Origin: Archivesica marissinica
Taxonomy: Eukaryota > Mollusca > Bivalvia > Venerida > Vesicomyidae
Assembly (NCBI GenBank): GCA_014843695.1
Contig: CM026400.1
Coordinates: forward strand, 39,411,750-39,475,749
Reading direction: 5' to 3'
DNA length: 64,000 bases
A model generated the notes under the pieces. It was given only the letters and a program-made list of their open reading frames with translations, did not search any database and had not been told where the DNA came from. Below are positions 1 to 10,264 of this stretch, piece by piece. Each line of letters opens with the position of its first letter. Position 1 is the stretch's first letter. The translations under genes and the position numbers were made by a program.

Positions 1-80
1 GCTTTCTTCAGAGCAATCAGCTTTGGTGGCGTGTTTGGCGGTGTTTGGAGCAATTTGTCCACTGGGTCCGTTTCTCCCAG
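1..80 (-). CDS. Possible exon of an unrecognised protein (partial)
   Basis: On the minus strand a good acceptor (GTTATTTCAG) is followed from position 80 by an open frame running off the window edge, with residues LGETDPVDKLLQTPP then NTPPKLIALKK. The proline/threonine-rich stretch looks like real coding sequence, but I do not recognise the protein. It is in phase 0 with the candidate exon at 413-505, whose donor also ends at phase 0, so the two may be consecutive exons of one gene lying downstream of ABCF1. It does not match the ABCF1 linker that should follow the exon at 613-737. Confidence 0.35.
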   Translation of the reverse strand, partial: MGETDPVDKLLQTPPNTPPKLIALKK

Positions 81-412
81 CTGAAATAACAAGCAATATT
101 TATTTGTTTGACACAAATGTACGAGCACCAGCTATACAATTGGGTTGCTCATATCTAACATTTTGGGTGTATAATCCCAAATATAAGCACCTAATATTCA
201 TATGTTCTGATGAAGCACGAGTCAGACCTTGAATCCATCTTCAAAATATTACCATGGAATACAGTCGTTCAACAAATAGAACAAGACGAACCTGATTAAC
301 ACATTGTTACCAGTCAATGTGTATTCAGTCAATGCAAGAAAGGTTACTTCATGAACACCAAAGTCAGATGCCATACATACAATTATCAATGCATATGTTA
401 AAAGAAACTCAC

Positions 413-505
413 CACACCAATCTGCACCACGGATTTCGACTTTTGTCCCTTCCCATGCTTATAGCTGGTCTCCGACTCCACATACAACAGTGTCTCGAGT
501 TTCCT
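413..505 (-). CDS. Possible internal exon of an unrecognised protein
   Basis: A 93-base open frame on the minus strand lies between an AG at 506-507 and a consensus GTGAGT donor at 407-412. It encodes 31 residues including LETLLYVESETSYKHGKGQK and ending SVVQIGV. The start is uncertain because the 59-bp duplication at 499-629 supplies alternative AGs. Phase 0 at the donor matches the acceptor at 80. The protein is not recognised. Alternatives are a chance open frame or an exon of the ABCF1 locus unlike its relatives. Confidence 0.35.
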
Positions 506-629
506 CTATTTAGGCACTGACTAATGTATAGCGTATAGAAGAATATAGTATACCATAGTTTCCTCTATTTAGGCACTGACTAATGCATAACGTATAGAAG
601 GATATAGTATACCATAGTTTCCTCTATAG
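499..629. repeat. 59-bp tandem duplication of the ABCF1 exon end and its splice donor
   Basis: The segment beginning GTTTCCTCTA recurs at 499, 558 and 617, giving a 59-bp period. On the minus strand each full copy carries the last bases of the ABCF1 exon (AGAGGAAACT) followed by intron sequence. The copy at 558 retains a GGTATAC donor like the functional one, while the copy at 499 has diverged after AGGAAACT. The exon end is therefore present two to three times in a row. Confidence 0.85.
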
Positions 630-737
630 TAGAAGAGCTTCTGCTGATCTAGATGTATGATGTCGGTACAAACGTTGTCAAGGAAACTCTGGTCGTGAGA
701 TACAACAAGCAACGTCTTCTTCCACATCTTTAGATAA
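613..737 (-). CDS. ABCF1: ABCF1 exon with H-loop of the first ABC domain
   Basis: ABCF1 is a soluble ABC-F ATPase with two nucleotide-binding domains; it has no membrane domain and acts with ribosomes and eIF2 in translation. This minus-strand exon follows a TTTGTTTCAG acceptor and reads [16 protein letters not shown], then [21 protein letters not shown] and RGNY. VVSHDQ is the H-loop (switch) histidine region, and CTDIIHLD is typical of ABCF1. The exon is 125 bases, enters in phase 2 (completing N of WLDN) and leaves in phase 1 at G|GTATAC. It is the most downstream ABCF1 exon I can identify; the inter-domain linker and second ATPase domain are not visible in the 600 bases left of it. Confidence 0.88.
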
Positions 738-763
738 CTGAAACAAAATTATTACACTAAAGG

Positions 764-1030
764 CTCACAAAGAGGATACGAATAAAACGTGCGGAATTGT
801 TTTCTATTCGGCTGTCAGATTAGCGCTTCTCACAAAGAGGATACGAATAAAACGTGCGGAATTGTTTTCTATTCGGCTGTCAGATTAGCGCTTCTCACAA
901 AGAGGATACGAATAAAACGTGCAGAATTGTTTTCTATTCGGCTGTCAGATTAGCGCTTCTCACAAAGAGGATACGAATAAAACGTGCGGAATTGTTTTCT
1001 ATTCGGCTGTCAGATTAGCGCTTCTCACAA
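764..1030. repeat. 65-bp tandem repeat, 4 copies, in ABCF1 intron
   Basis: Units beginning CTCACAAAGAGGATACGAAT start at 764, 829 and 894, with a fourth at 959 that ends near 1030. The period is 65 bp. The copies are almost identical, with one G/A change in the third, so the amplification is recent. Confidence 0.95.
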
Positions 1031-1084
1031 ATTCTACCCAGGTTTGATCCTCGGATTAAAATAATGTTTCGCAAAAACATGATT

Positions 1085-1117
1085 CACAATCGGGCTTAGA
1101 TAAATTTGTATAAACTA
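1085..1117 (+). mobile_element. SINE-C 3' tail fragment
   Basis: A short stretch (CACAATCG, then AAATTTGTATAAACTA) matches only the 3' tail of the SINE-C family defined by the copies at 17601 and 19865. It is strongly 5'-truncated. A scrap resembling a B-box (GGTTTGATCCTCGGA) lies 30 bases upstream. Confidence 0.5.
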
Positions 1118-1153
1118 AACTACACTAGTTACCCAACCCTCGATGTTTCATCT

Positions 1154-2726
1154 CACACTAGAAGAGACCGTGCTACCACGGCTCCTCTCACACTAGAAAT
1201 GAACGGGCTACCACGGCTCCTCTAACACCTGAAGTGAACGTGCTACCACTGCTCCTCTAACACTAGAAATGAACATGCTACCACAGCTCCTCTAACACCT
1301 GAAGTGAACATGCTACCACGGCTCCTCTCACACTAGAAGTGAACACGCTACCACGGCTCCTCTCACACTAGAAATGAACGGGCTACCACGGCTCCTCTAA
1401 CACCTGAAGTGAACGTGCTACCACAGCTCCTCTAACACTAGAAATGAACATGCTACCACAGCTCCTCTAACACCTGAAGTGAACGTGCTACCACAGCTCC
1501 TCTAACACTAGAAATGAACATGCTACCACAGCTCCTCTAACACTAGAAATGAACATGCTACCACAGCTCCTCTAACACCTGAAGTGAACATGCTACCACG
1601 GCTCCTCTCACACCAGAAGCGACCGTGCTACCACGGCTCCTCTCACACTAGAAGCGAACATGCTACCACAGCTCCTCTCACACTAGAAGTGAACACGCTA
1701 CCACGGCTCCTCTCATACTAGAAGTGAACACGCTACCACGGCTCCTCTCACACCTGAAGCGAACACGCTACCACGGCTCCTCTCATACTAGAAATGAACA
1801 TGCTACCACGGCTCCTCTCATACTAGAAGTGAACATGCTACCACAGCTCCTCTCACACCTGAAGTGAACATGCTACCACGGCTCCTCTCATACTAGAAAT
1901 GAACATGCTACCACGGCTCCTCTCATACTAGAAGTGAACATGCTACCACAGCTCCTCTCACACTAGAAATGAACATGCTACCACAGCTCCTCTCACACTA
2001 GAAGTGAACACGCTACTACAGCTCCTCTCACACCTGAAGTGAACACGCTACCACAGCTCCTTTTACACTAGAAGTGAACATGCTACCACGGCTCCTCTCA
2101 CACTAGAAGCGAACACGCTACCACAGCTCCTCTCACACTAGAAATGAACATGCTACCACAGCTCCTCTCACACTAGAAGTGAACACGCTACCACGGCTCC
2201 TCTAACACCTGAAGTGAACACGCTACCACAGCTCCTCTCACACTAGAAGTGAACACGCTACCACAGCTCCTCTCACACTAGAAGTGAACACGCTACCACA
2301 GCTCCTCTAACACCTGAAGTGAACATGCTACCACAGCTCCTCTCACACTAGAAGTGAACACGCTACCACGGCTCCTCTCATACTAGAAGTGAACACGCTA
2401 CCATGGCTCCTCTCACACATGAAGCGAACATGCTACCATGGCTCCTCTCACACATGAAGCGAACATGCTACCATGGCTCCTCTCACACATGAAGCGAACA
2501 TGCTACCACGGCTTCTCTCACACATGAAGCGAACATGCTACCACGGCTCCTCTCACACATGAAGTGAACATGCTACCATGGCTCCTCTCACACATGAAGC
2601 GAACATGCTACCACGGCTTCTCTCACACATGAAGCGAACATGCTACCACGGCTCCTCTCACACATGAAGCGAACCCGCTACCACGGTTCCTCTCACACTT
2701 GAAGTAAAAGTGCTACCACGGCTTCC
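1154..2726. repeat. 35-bp minisatellite, about 45 copies, in ABCF1 intron
   Basis: The unit contains CACACTAGAAGTGAACAC followed by GCTACCACGGCTCC, and unit starts at 1329 and 1364 give a 35-bp period. Variants alternate (ACTAG/ACCTG, GTGAA/ATGAA, ACGG/ACAG), and the right end from about 2400 is dominated by an ACATGAAGCG variant. It fills most of the intron between the ABCF1 exons at 613-737 and 2741-2824. Confidence 0.97.
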
Positions 2727-2739
2727 ACCTGTTCACTTA

Positions 2740-2841
<102 letters not shown>

Positions 2842-2944
2842 CTAACATTCACACAACACGAGGGTTTAGCACAGATATGGTTGAAATACATCTTTGATAA
2901 CTTTATTTTACAGATTTTGGGCAAACTTGGTGGGCGACATTTTG

Positions 2945-3090
2945 ATTAGGATTTGGGCGAGGTGCGAGGACTGGCTAGATGAGTATTTGGCTGAGGATTT
3001 CTTTTGATGTGAGGATTTGGGTACAGATTTGGCTGAGGATTTCTTTTGATGCGAGGATTTGGGCACAGATTTGGATGAGGATTTGGGTAG
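2945..3090. repeat. Imperfect repeat of a GAGGATTTGGG motif
   Basis: The block GGCTGAGGATTTCTTTTGAT occurs twice about 43 bases apart, inside a longer run of GAGGATTTGGG-like words. It is a small degenerate tandem repeat in the intron between the exons at 2741 and 3101. Confidence 0.7.
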
Positions 3091-3100
3091 GGTGAGTTAC

Positions 3101-3249
3101 CTGGCTAATGATACCCTCATTCTCCATCCACCGGACAGACTTCTTGTCGGTCGTTCCATCATGCCGACTGTGAAGCCGAGTCCGGACAGGATACGCCTGG
3201 CTTTAGGTTCGGCAGCATCAGCGCCAATTGCTCTCAACTCTTCATACAC
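3101..3249 (-). CDS. ABCF1: ABCF1 exon with the ABC signature motif
   Basis: A 149-base exon between the acceptor GCTACAG and a GTAACT donor. It reads [20 protein letters not shown], then [21 protein letters not shown] and WRMRVSLA(R). LSGGWRMRV is the ABC signature (C-loop); the preceding [11 protein letters not shown] stretch is the helical subdomain seen in ABCF1. The exon enters in phase 0 and leaves in phase 2, fitting the neighbours at 4760-4895 and 2741-2824. There is no lesion. Confidence 0.93.
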
Positions 3250-3295
3250 CTGTAGCATAAGAATAGAACAGTCTGTTTCCGGGTGGTTAGTTTCT

Positions 3296-3672
3296 ACAAA
3301 TTTATTTTAGCTCGATTGCGAAACAAGTTCTTACAACTTATATTAATCACACTTGAGACGTCATTCCTGATGGAATCCATCGCCGCGAGGGACAAAGAAT
3401 GAGGTAATGTGGAATTTAAATGCCATATAAACTTTATTTATTTTACAACGATTGTGAAACAAGCTTTAACAACTTATATTAATCACTCTCGTTGGCGCAG
3501 ATGAAAGCATATTTGTTTGTGGTCATTCGTGTGGGAGGAAACCGGAGTACCCGGAGAAAACCCACCTGTCCGATCTGGCCTTGCCTAAGGGCACAATCGT
3601 AACGGCTACAGCTGGTCTCAAACTCGAGGCTTTTCGCACCTGAAGCAAACACGCTATCAAGACTACCACTTC
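3296..3672 (-). mobile_element. SINE-C copy split by a SINE-B insertion
   Basis: 3296-3421 matches the 3' half of SINE-C (AGCTCGATTGCGAAACAAG, ATTCCTGATGGAATCCATCG, ending at AAATGCC). 3569-3672 continues with the 5' half (TTGCCTAAGGGCAC) and a decayed tRNA-like head. The intact family copy at 17601-17830 reads AAATGCC directly into TTGCCTAAGGG, which fixes the insertion point. It lies in an ABCF1 intron. Confidence 0.75.
3422..3568 (-). mobile_element. SINE-B fragment nested in SINE-C
   Basis: Starts with the 3' tail (AACTTTATTTATTTTACAAC) and runs through CGGAGTACCCGGAGAAAACC to CCTGTCCGATCTGGC, matching SINE-B at 4371-4604 but lacking the tRNA head. It is 5'-truncated and inserted between AAATGCC and TTGCC of a SINE-C. 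Confidence 0.75.
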
Positions 3673-3935
3673 TTGGGGTTTATTTAAAGTTGTTGTAGGT
3701 AATGTCGACTCTCCAGATAAAATTGGTGGAGGAAGACACACCGTGTACCGCTCCGAGCAGTAGTTCTTGTCTGGCACATTTTAGCCCTGTCCTCTTGCCT
3801 TTAAAAAAAAAATGTTTTTATTCAAGCCTCAACAGGTGGCTTCGGGCTGGTGGATATATATGGCTTAGAACTCGTCAGCTCTTTTCACCAATATGTATTC
3901 TTTGATTATTTTCTATGGCTAACACCCCAATACCC

Positions 3936-4256
3936 CCCATGCCCATTTTTCTGACCCACCATGCCCATTTTTCTGACCAACCATGCCCATTTTTCTGGCC
4001 CACCATGCCCATTTTTCTGGCCCACCATGCCCATTTTTCTGGCCCACCATGCCCATTTTTCTGACCAACCATGCCCATTTTTCTGGCCCACCATGCCCAT
4101 TTTTCTGGCCCACCATGCCCATTTTTCTGGCCCACCATGCCCATTTTTCTGGCCCACCATGCCCATTTTTCTGACGCACCCTGCCCATTTTTCTGGCCCA
4201 CCATGCCCATTTTTCTGACCCACCCTGCCCTTTTTCTGACCCACCCTGCCATTTTT
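3936..4256. repeat. 22-bp minisatellite, about 14 copies, in ABCF1 intron
   Basis: The unit contains CCCATTTTTCTGGCCCACCA. Most copies are identical or vary only at GGCC/GACC. It is strongly pyrimidine-rich on the plus strand. The open frames it creates on both strands are repeats of short peptides and are not credible genes. Confidence 0.95.
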
Positions 4257-4370
4257 TCCACTCTAGAACAAACCCTACAAGTAGAAGCAGAAACGCCGAC
4301 ATTCCAGCTGGATAGTTTCCTAACATGAAATAATCGGCACCCAGTGTGGGATCCGAAACTATAGCGGTGA

Positions 4371-4604
4371 GTTTAAACTTTATTTATCTTATGATAAACG
4401 ATTGCGAAGCAAGTTCGAACAACTTACATTAATCACTCTCGTTAATATGTGTTCATTCGTGTGGGAGGAAACTGGAGTACCCGGAGAAAACCCACTTGTC
4501 CGATCTGGCGACCACCTTACCATCTCACATACTTCCTGGTCCGAGGATCGAACCCGGGTTGCATTGGTGAGAAGAGAGTGCGCTAACCACTGTGCTAATC
4601 GGAC
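4371..4604 (-). mobile_element. SINE-B, near full length
   Basis: On the minus strand it has a tRNA-like head with A-box-like TAGCACAGTGG and B-box GGTTCGATCCTC, a central GGGTTTTCTCCGGGTACTCC region, and a 3' tail ending in AATAAAGTTTAAAC. I recall the central motif as widespread in invertebrate SINEs. It sits in an ABCF1 intron. Confidence 0.85.
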
Positions 4605-4759
4605 AGTGGTGAGTGGCATGTCATTTGTCGTCATCGACCGTAAGCACTCGGCTCCCAGGAATGAACCGAAATTATGATCTACCACACAAGTGCCCAACCT
4701 CTCATGATGCTCGGACAATGCCGAAACAATATTTTTCACAGGGTAAAATTAAGATGAAC

Positions 4760-4895
4760 CTGATTGAGCCTGTCTGAATTTTTAGTGTTGCCGGCATCCG
4801 ATTCCTTGACTAGCTTCGTTTCTTCTTCCAAGAGTGCCTCTCTCTTCTTGTCCGCCCTCAGAACAACAGTTATGCACTTTCATCCGCTACAACCT
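4760..4895 (-). CDS. ABCF1: ABCF1 exon, frame broken by a small indel
   Basis: The exon starts after the acceptor CTAACCCACAG. With the last base of the exon at 7692-7777 it reads EVVADESA, as in vertebrate ABCF1 (EVVADE). The same frame then meets TAA at about 4872. A shifted frame continues ITVVLRADKKREALLEEETK, then LVKESDAGNTKNSDRLNQ, and leaves in phase 0 into VYEEL of the next exon. The 136-base length is one base short of what the flanking phases need. Both halves are clearly ABCF1, so one base is missing (or two extra) near 4872-4880. This is either an assembly or sequencing error or a true null allele. The donor GTTCAT is a weak match. Confidence 0.85.
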
Positions 4896-4926
4896 CTGTG
4901 GGTTAGAATGTCAGACATATACCACA

Positions 4927-6608
4927 TCATAACTAGCATCACTTGTCAAATGGTGTTTCCAGAAATATCTACAGAACTAGCATCACTGGACAGAAATATC
5001 TACAGAACTAGCATCACTGGACAGAAATATCTACAGAACTAGCAATACTGGACAGAAATATCTACAGAACTAGCATCACTGGACAGAAATATCTACAGAA
5101 CTAGCATCACTGGACAGAAATATCTACAGAACTAGCATCACTGGTCAGAAATATCTACAGAACTACCAACACTGGACATAAATATCTACAGAACTACCAT
5201 CACTGGACAGAAATATCTACAGAACTACCAACACTGGACAGAAATATCTACAGAACTACAATAACTGGTCAGAAATATCTACAGAACTACCATCACTGGA
5301 CAGAAATATCTACAGAACTACCAACACTGGACAGAAATATCTACAGAACTACCAACACTGGACAGAAATATCTACAGAACTACCATCACTGGTCAGGAAT
5401 ATCTACAGAACTACCAACACTGGACAGAAATATCTACAGAACTACCAACACTGGACAGAAATATCTACAGAACTACCATCACTGGACAGAAATATCTACA
5501 GAACTACCATCACTGGTCAGGAATATCTACAGAACTACCAACACTGGTCAGAAATATCTACAGAACTACCAACACTGGACAGAAATATCTACAGAACTAC
5601 CACCACTGGACAGAAATATCTACAGAACTACCAACACTGGTCAGAAATATCTACAGAACTACCATCACTGGACAGAAATATCTACAGAACTACCAACACT
5701 GGTCAGAAATATCTACAGAACTACCATCACTGGACAGAAATATCTACAGAACTACCATCACTGGACAGAAATATCTACAGAACTACCAACACTGGTCAGA
5801 AATATCTACAGAACTACCAACACTGGTCAGAAATATCTACAGAACTACCATCACTGGACAGAAATATCTACAGAACTACCAACACTGGTCAGAAATATCT
5901 ACAGAACTACCAACACTGGTCAGAAATATCTACAGAACTACCAACACTGGTCAGAAATATCTACAGAACTACCAACACTGGTTAGAAATATCTACAGAAC
6001 TACCATCACTGGACAGAAATATCTACAGAACTACCATCACTGGTCAGGAATATCTACAGAACTAGCATCACTGGACAGAAATATCTACAGAACTACCATC
6101 ACTGGACAGAAATATCTACAGAACTACCATCACTGGTCAGGAATATCTACAGAACTAGCATCACTGGACAGAAATATCTACAGAACTACCAACACTGGTC
6201 AGGAATATCTACAGAACTAGCAACACTGGTCAGAAATATCTACAGAACTACCATCACTGGACAGGAATATCTACAGAACTACCAACACTGGACAGGAATA
6301 TCTACAGAACTACCATCACTGGACAGGAATATCTACAGAACTACCATCACTGGACAGAAATATCTACAGAACTACCAACACTGGTCAGGAATATCTACAG
6401 AACTACCATCACTGGACAGGAATATCTACAGAACTACCATCACTGGCTAGAAATATCTACAGAACTACCATCACTGGACAGAAATATCTACAGAACTACC
6501 ATCACTGGCTAGAAATATCTACAGAACTACCATCACTGGCTAGAAATATCTACAGAACTACCATCACTGGTCAGGAATATCTACAGAACTACCAACACTG
6601 GTCAGAAA
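4927..6608. repeat. 31-bp minisatellite, about 54 copies, in ABCF1 intron
   Basis: The unit contains CAGAAATATCTACAGAACTA followed by CCATCACTGGA. Starts at 4991 and 5022 give a 31-bp period. Variants include ACATCAC/CAACAC, GGACAG/GGTCAG and GAAATA/GGAATA. It occupies most of the intron between the exons at 4760 and 7692. Confidence 0.97.
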
Positions 6609-6739
6609 GATCACTAGAAATGACCAAAACATAAATAAAGATGAACAGAATTGTTAGAGATTGGAAGGCTGAGTGACAACGGGTATGCTTCTTGTAATGT
6701 TCTTGTAGTACAAACCAGTCAAACCTACAGAAATAGGCA

Positions 6740-7402
6740 CTCTAGAATGAACCCTGATTTACTTCACCAGTGTCGTGCTCTAGAATGAACACTGATTTAC
6801 TTCACCAGTGTCGCGCTCTAGAATGAATCCTGATTTACTTCACCAATGTCGCGCTCTAGAATGAATCCTGATTTACTTCACCAGTGTCGCGCTCTAGAAT
6901 GAACCCTGATTTACTTCACCAGTATCGCGCTCTAGAATGAACACTAATTTACTTCACCAGTATCGCGCTCTAGAATGAATCCTGATTTACTTCACCAGTG
7001 TCGTGCTCTAGAATGAATCCTGATTTACTTCCCCAGTGTCGTGCTCTAGAATGAATCCTGATTTACTTCACCAGTGTCGCGCTCTAGAATGAATCCTGAT
7101 TTACTTCACCAGTGTCGTGCTCTAGAATGAACCCTGATTTACTTCACCAGTGTCGTGCTCTAGAATGAATCCTGATTTACTTCACCAGTGTCGCGCTCTA
7201 GAATGAATCCTGATTTACTTCACCAGTATCGCGCTCTAGAATGAACACTAATTTACTTCACCAGTATCGCGCTCTAGAATGAACACTGATTTACTTCACC
7301 AGTGTCGCGCTCTAGAATGAACACTGATTTACTTCACCAGTGTCGCGCTCTAGAATGAACACTGATTTACTTTGCCAGTGTCGCGCTCTAGAATGAACAC
7401 TG
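6740..7402. repeat. 38-bp minisatellite, about 17 copies, in ABCF1 intron
   Basis: The unit is CTCTAGAATGAATCCTGATT then TACTTCACCAGTGTCGCG. Starts at 6740 and 6778 give the 38-bp period. It lies in the same intron as the 31-bp array, separated by about 130 unique bases. Confidence 0.97.
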
Positions 7403-7485
7403 ATTTCAAGACCAAAGAGGGTTGTCTAATAGGTGAATATGGACGGTACACGTATTTAATGTGTTATCCGCCCCGAATATCCGGG

Positions 7486-7722
7486 GGGGGGGGGACAGGG
7501 AGACAATAAATAGATGTTTGGTTCCATGCTTACCTTGCTCACAGTAGAGTATGTCTATATTTGCCGGGGGAGGGACGGGAGACAATAAATAGATGTTTGG
7601 TTCCATGCTTACCTTGCTCACAGTAGAGTATGTCTATATTTGCCGGGGGAGGGACGGGAGACAATAAATAGATGTTTGGTTCCATGCTTACCTTGCTCAC
7701 AGTAGAGTATGTCTATATTTGC
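7486..7722. repeat. 79-bp tandem triplication covering an ABCF1 exon end and donor
   Basis: GACAATAAATAGATG recurs at 7502, 7581 and 7660, giving a 79-bp period. On the minus strand each unit contains the last coding bases of the adjoining ABCF1 exon (GCAAATATAGACATACTC to GAGCAAG), the donor GTAAGCATGG and about 40 bases of intron. The copies are nearly identical. Three equivalent splice donors therefore follow one acceptor. A poly-G run marks the left end. Confidence 0.93.
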
Positions 7723-7777
7723 CGGAACATTAAGAGCCCTACACATCATATGCTTCAACAATGTCGTTTTTCCGTGT
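7692..7777 (-). CDS. ABCF1: ABCF1 exon with the end of Walker A
   Basis: An 86-base minus-strand exon between the acceptor AACATTTCAG and the donor GTAAGCATGG. It encodes [20 protein letters not shown] then [16 protein letters not shown] is the second half of the Walker A P-loop, and NIDILYCEQ corresponds to the conserved NIDVLLCEQ of vertebrate ABCF1. The histidine stands where vertebrates have lysine in GPNGKGKTT. The exon ends in phase 1, and the next exon completes E of CEQEVVADE. Exons encoding the start of Walker A and the N-terminal region should lie to the right. I do not find them; the gap at 8582-9581 is one place they could be. Confidence 0.9.
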
Positions 7778-7904
7778 CTGAAATGTTACAGTTCACTGAG
7801 GCCAACATTAAAAAATTGTTTGTTTGGGACAACCCGACAAACCCAAACTCATGACCCTTTCCCCCACCCCAACACAAAAAATAAAAAACATACATGTCAC
7901 GATA

Positions 7905-8581
7905 GTGAAGGGCAATATACTGTATATAGGTATATAATACAAGAGAAGGGCAATATACTGTATATAGGTATATAATACAAGCGAAGGGCAATATACTGTA
8001 TATAGGTGTATAATATAAGCAAAGGGCAATATACTGTATATAGGTATATAATACAAGTGAAGGGCAATATACTGTATATAGGTATATAATACAAGTGAAG
8101 GGCAATATACTGTATATAGGTATATAATACATTCTATTGTCTATTGCACGTACTTCATTCTGATAGTGAAGGGCAATATACTGTATATAGGTATATAATA
8201 CAGGTGAAAGGCAATATACTGTATATAGGTATATAATACAAGTGAAGGGCAGTATACTGTATATAGGTATATAATACAGGTGAAAGGCAATATACTGTAT
8301 ATAGGTATATAATACAAGTGAAGGGCAATATACTGTATATAGGTATATAATACAAATGAAGGGCAATATACTGTATATAGGTATATAATACAAGTGAAGG
8401 GCAGTATACTGTATATAGATATATAATACAGGTGAAGGGCAATATACTGTATATAGGTATATAATACAAGTGAAGGGCAATATACTGTATATAGGTATAT
8501 AATACAAGTGAAGGGCAATATACTGTATACAGGTATATAATACAAGTGAAGGGCAATATACTGTATATAGGTATATAATAC
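7905..8581. repeat. 38-bp minisatellite running into a scaffold gap
   Basis: The unit contains GTGAAGGGCAATATACTGTA then TATAGGTATATAATACAA; 7905 to 7943 gives the 38-bp period. About 32 unique bases near 8134-8165 split the array into two blocks. It ends abruptly at the run of N from 8582, so its true length is unknown. Confidence 0.96.
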
Positions 8582-9581
8582 NNNNNNNNNNNNNNNNNNN
8601 NNNNNNNNNNNNNNNNNNNNNNNNNNNNNNNNNNNNNNNNNNNNNNNNNNNNNNNNNNNNNNNNNNNNNNNNNNNNNNNNNNNNNNNNNNNNNNNNNNNN
8701 NNNNNNNNNNNNNNNNNNNNNNNNNNNNNNNNNNNNNNNNNNNNNNNNNNNNNNNNNNNNNNNNNNNNNNNNNNNNNNNNNNNNNNNNNNNNNNNNNNNN
8801 NNNNNNNNNNNNNNNNNNNNNNNNNNNNNNNNNNNNNNNNNNNNNNNNNNNNNNNNNNNNNNNNNNNNNNNNNNNNNNNNNNNNNNNNNNNNNNNNNNNN
8901 NNNNNNNNNNNNNNNNNNNNNNNNNNNNNNNNNNNNNNNNNNNNNNNNNNNNNNNNNNNNNNNNNNNNNNNNNNNNNNNNNNNNNNNNNNNNNNNNNNNN
9001 NNNNNNNNNNNNNNNNNNNNNNNNNNNNNNNNNNNNNNNNNNNNNNNNNNNNNNNNNNNNNNNNNNNNNNNNNNNNNNNNNNNNNNNNNNNNNNNNNNNN
9101 NNNNNNNNNNNNNNNNNNNNNNNNNNNNNNNNNNNNNNNNNNNNNNNNNNNNNNNNNNNNNNNNNNNNNNNNNNNNNNNNNNNNNNNNNNNNNNNNNNNN
9201 NNNNNNNNNNNNNNNNNNNNNNNNNNNNNNNNNNNNNNNNNNNNNNNNNNNNNNNNNNNNNNNNNNNNNNNNNNNNNNNNNNNNNNNNNNNNNNNNNNNN
9301 NNNNNNNNNNNNNNNNNNNNNNNNNNNNNNNNNNNNNNNNNNNNNNNNNNNNNNNNNNNNNNNNNNNNNNNNNNNNNNNNNNNNNNNNNNNNNNNNNNNN
9401 NNNNNNNNNNNNNNNNNNNNNNNNNNNNNNNNNNNNNNNNNNNNNNNNNNNNNNNNNNNNNNNNNNNNNNNNNNNNNNNNNNNNNNNNNNNNNNNNNNNN
9501 NNNNNNNNNNNNNNNNNNNNNNNNNNNNNNNNNNNNNNNNNNNNNNNNNNNNNNNNNNNNNNNNNNNNNNNNNNNNNNNNN
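8582..9581. other. Scaffold gap, 1000 N
   Basis: Exactly 1000 N, flanked by a minisatellite on the left and by the 3' end of a SINE-A on the right. The round number suggests a placeholder, so distances across it are not reliable. Confidence 0.99.
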
Positions 9582-9848
9582 TTTATTTATCGTCGCTACC
9601 GGTTGCCCATATGAGCGACGCCTCCTGAAGAGATTAGTCATTTTAGATTTTTGGAGGATAGTGCAATGATACAGACAGAGACCCATTCCAGAGTCTCCTC
9701 TGGTTGTTTTACATGCACCGACACGAGACCTCGGTTTAACGTCCCATCTGAAAGACTGTTAATTTTATTAGGGTCAGACGGGGGATCGAACCTGCGATCC
9801 CTGGATTACCAGTCCAGCGTGTTACCACTGGACTACAGATCCGTCTGT
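9582..9848 (-). mobile_element. SINE-A copy, 3' tail cut by the gap
   Basis: On the minus strand: tRNA-like head GACGGATCTGTAGTCCAGTGG with B-box GGTTCGATCCCCCG, a body with GATGGGACGTTAAACCGAGG, and a 3' end with GCGACGATAAATAA. The anticodon-loop equivalent reads CTGGTAA (GGT, threonine-like), a tentative assignment. The last bases of the tail are lost in the N run. Confidence 0.9.
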
Positions 9849-10024
9849 CGGATCGTTTGTATTTCCATGTGTAACATAATTTCGTATTGGTCACAATTCT
9901 GTTTCGGTTGGGTTCATAACCCTGGAACATTTTGGGAACATATCTCGTTCCAACTGTCCATCAATGTACACGCTTTTGCTGAGTAGTGTGATTAAAGGCC
10001 TGCAGGTTGACCTATATTTGACCT

Positions 10025-10112
10025 TAAACACACGAGGAATAGCGGTACAAATCTGACGGTCGACGCACTAAACACACGAGGAATAGCGGTACAAATATGA
10101 CGGTCGACGCAC
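10025..10112. repeat. 44-bp direct duplication
   Basis: TAAACACACGAGGAATAGCG starts at 10025 and again at 10069. The two copies differ only at ATCTGACGG/ATATGACGG, so this is a recent two-copy duplication. Confidence 0.9.
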
Positions 10113-10264
10113 ATCGTATTTGCCACATGCGAGGCCCTGCATGGTATACATCTAATACATGAGCACCACTTATATCTATTATGACCCACGTACATATCAG
10201 AGGTTATAAATTGCTGAAATTGAAGTTCTGTATTTTTATAGTACTTACAACTGGTATAAACAAT

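Noticed and set aside
3875..4326. Repeat proteins on both strands
   Set aside because: Frames of the 22-bp satellite inside an ABCF1 intron.
7755..9686. 643-residue minus-strand frame
   Set aside because: It crosses 1000 N and otherwise consists of a 38-bp satellite and SINE sequence.
9760..9848. tRNA-Thr gene
   Set aside because: The head is one of a dozen near-identical copies, each followed by the same SINE body; the acceptor and T stems do not pair properly.
9651..9986. Peptide MEDSAMIQTETHSRVSSG, recurring at several places
   Set aside because: It is the reverse reading of the SINE-A body and appears wherever that SINE is intact on the opposite strand.
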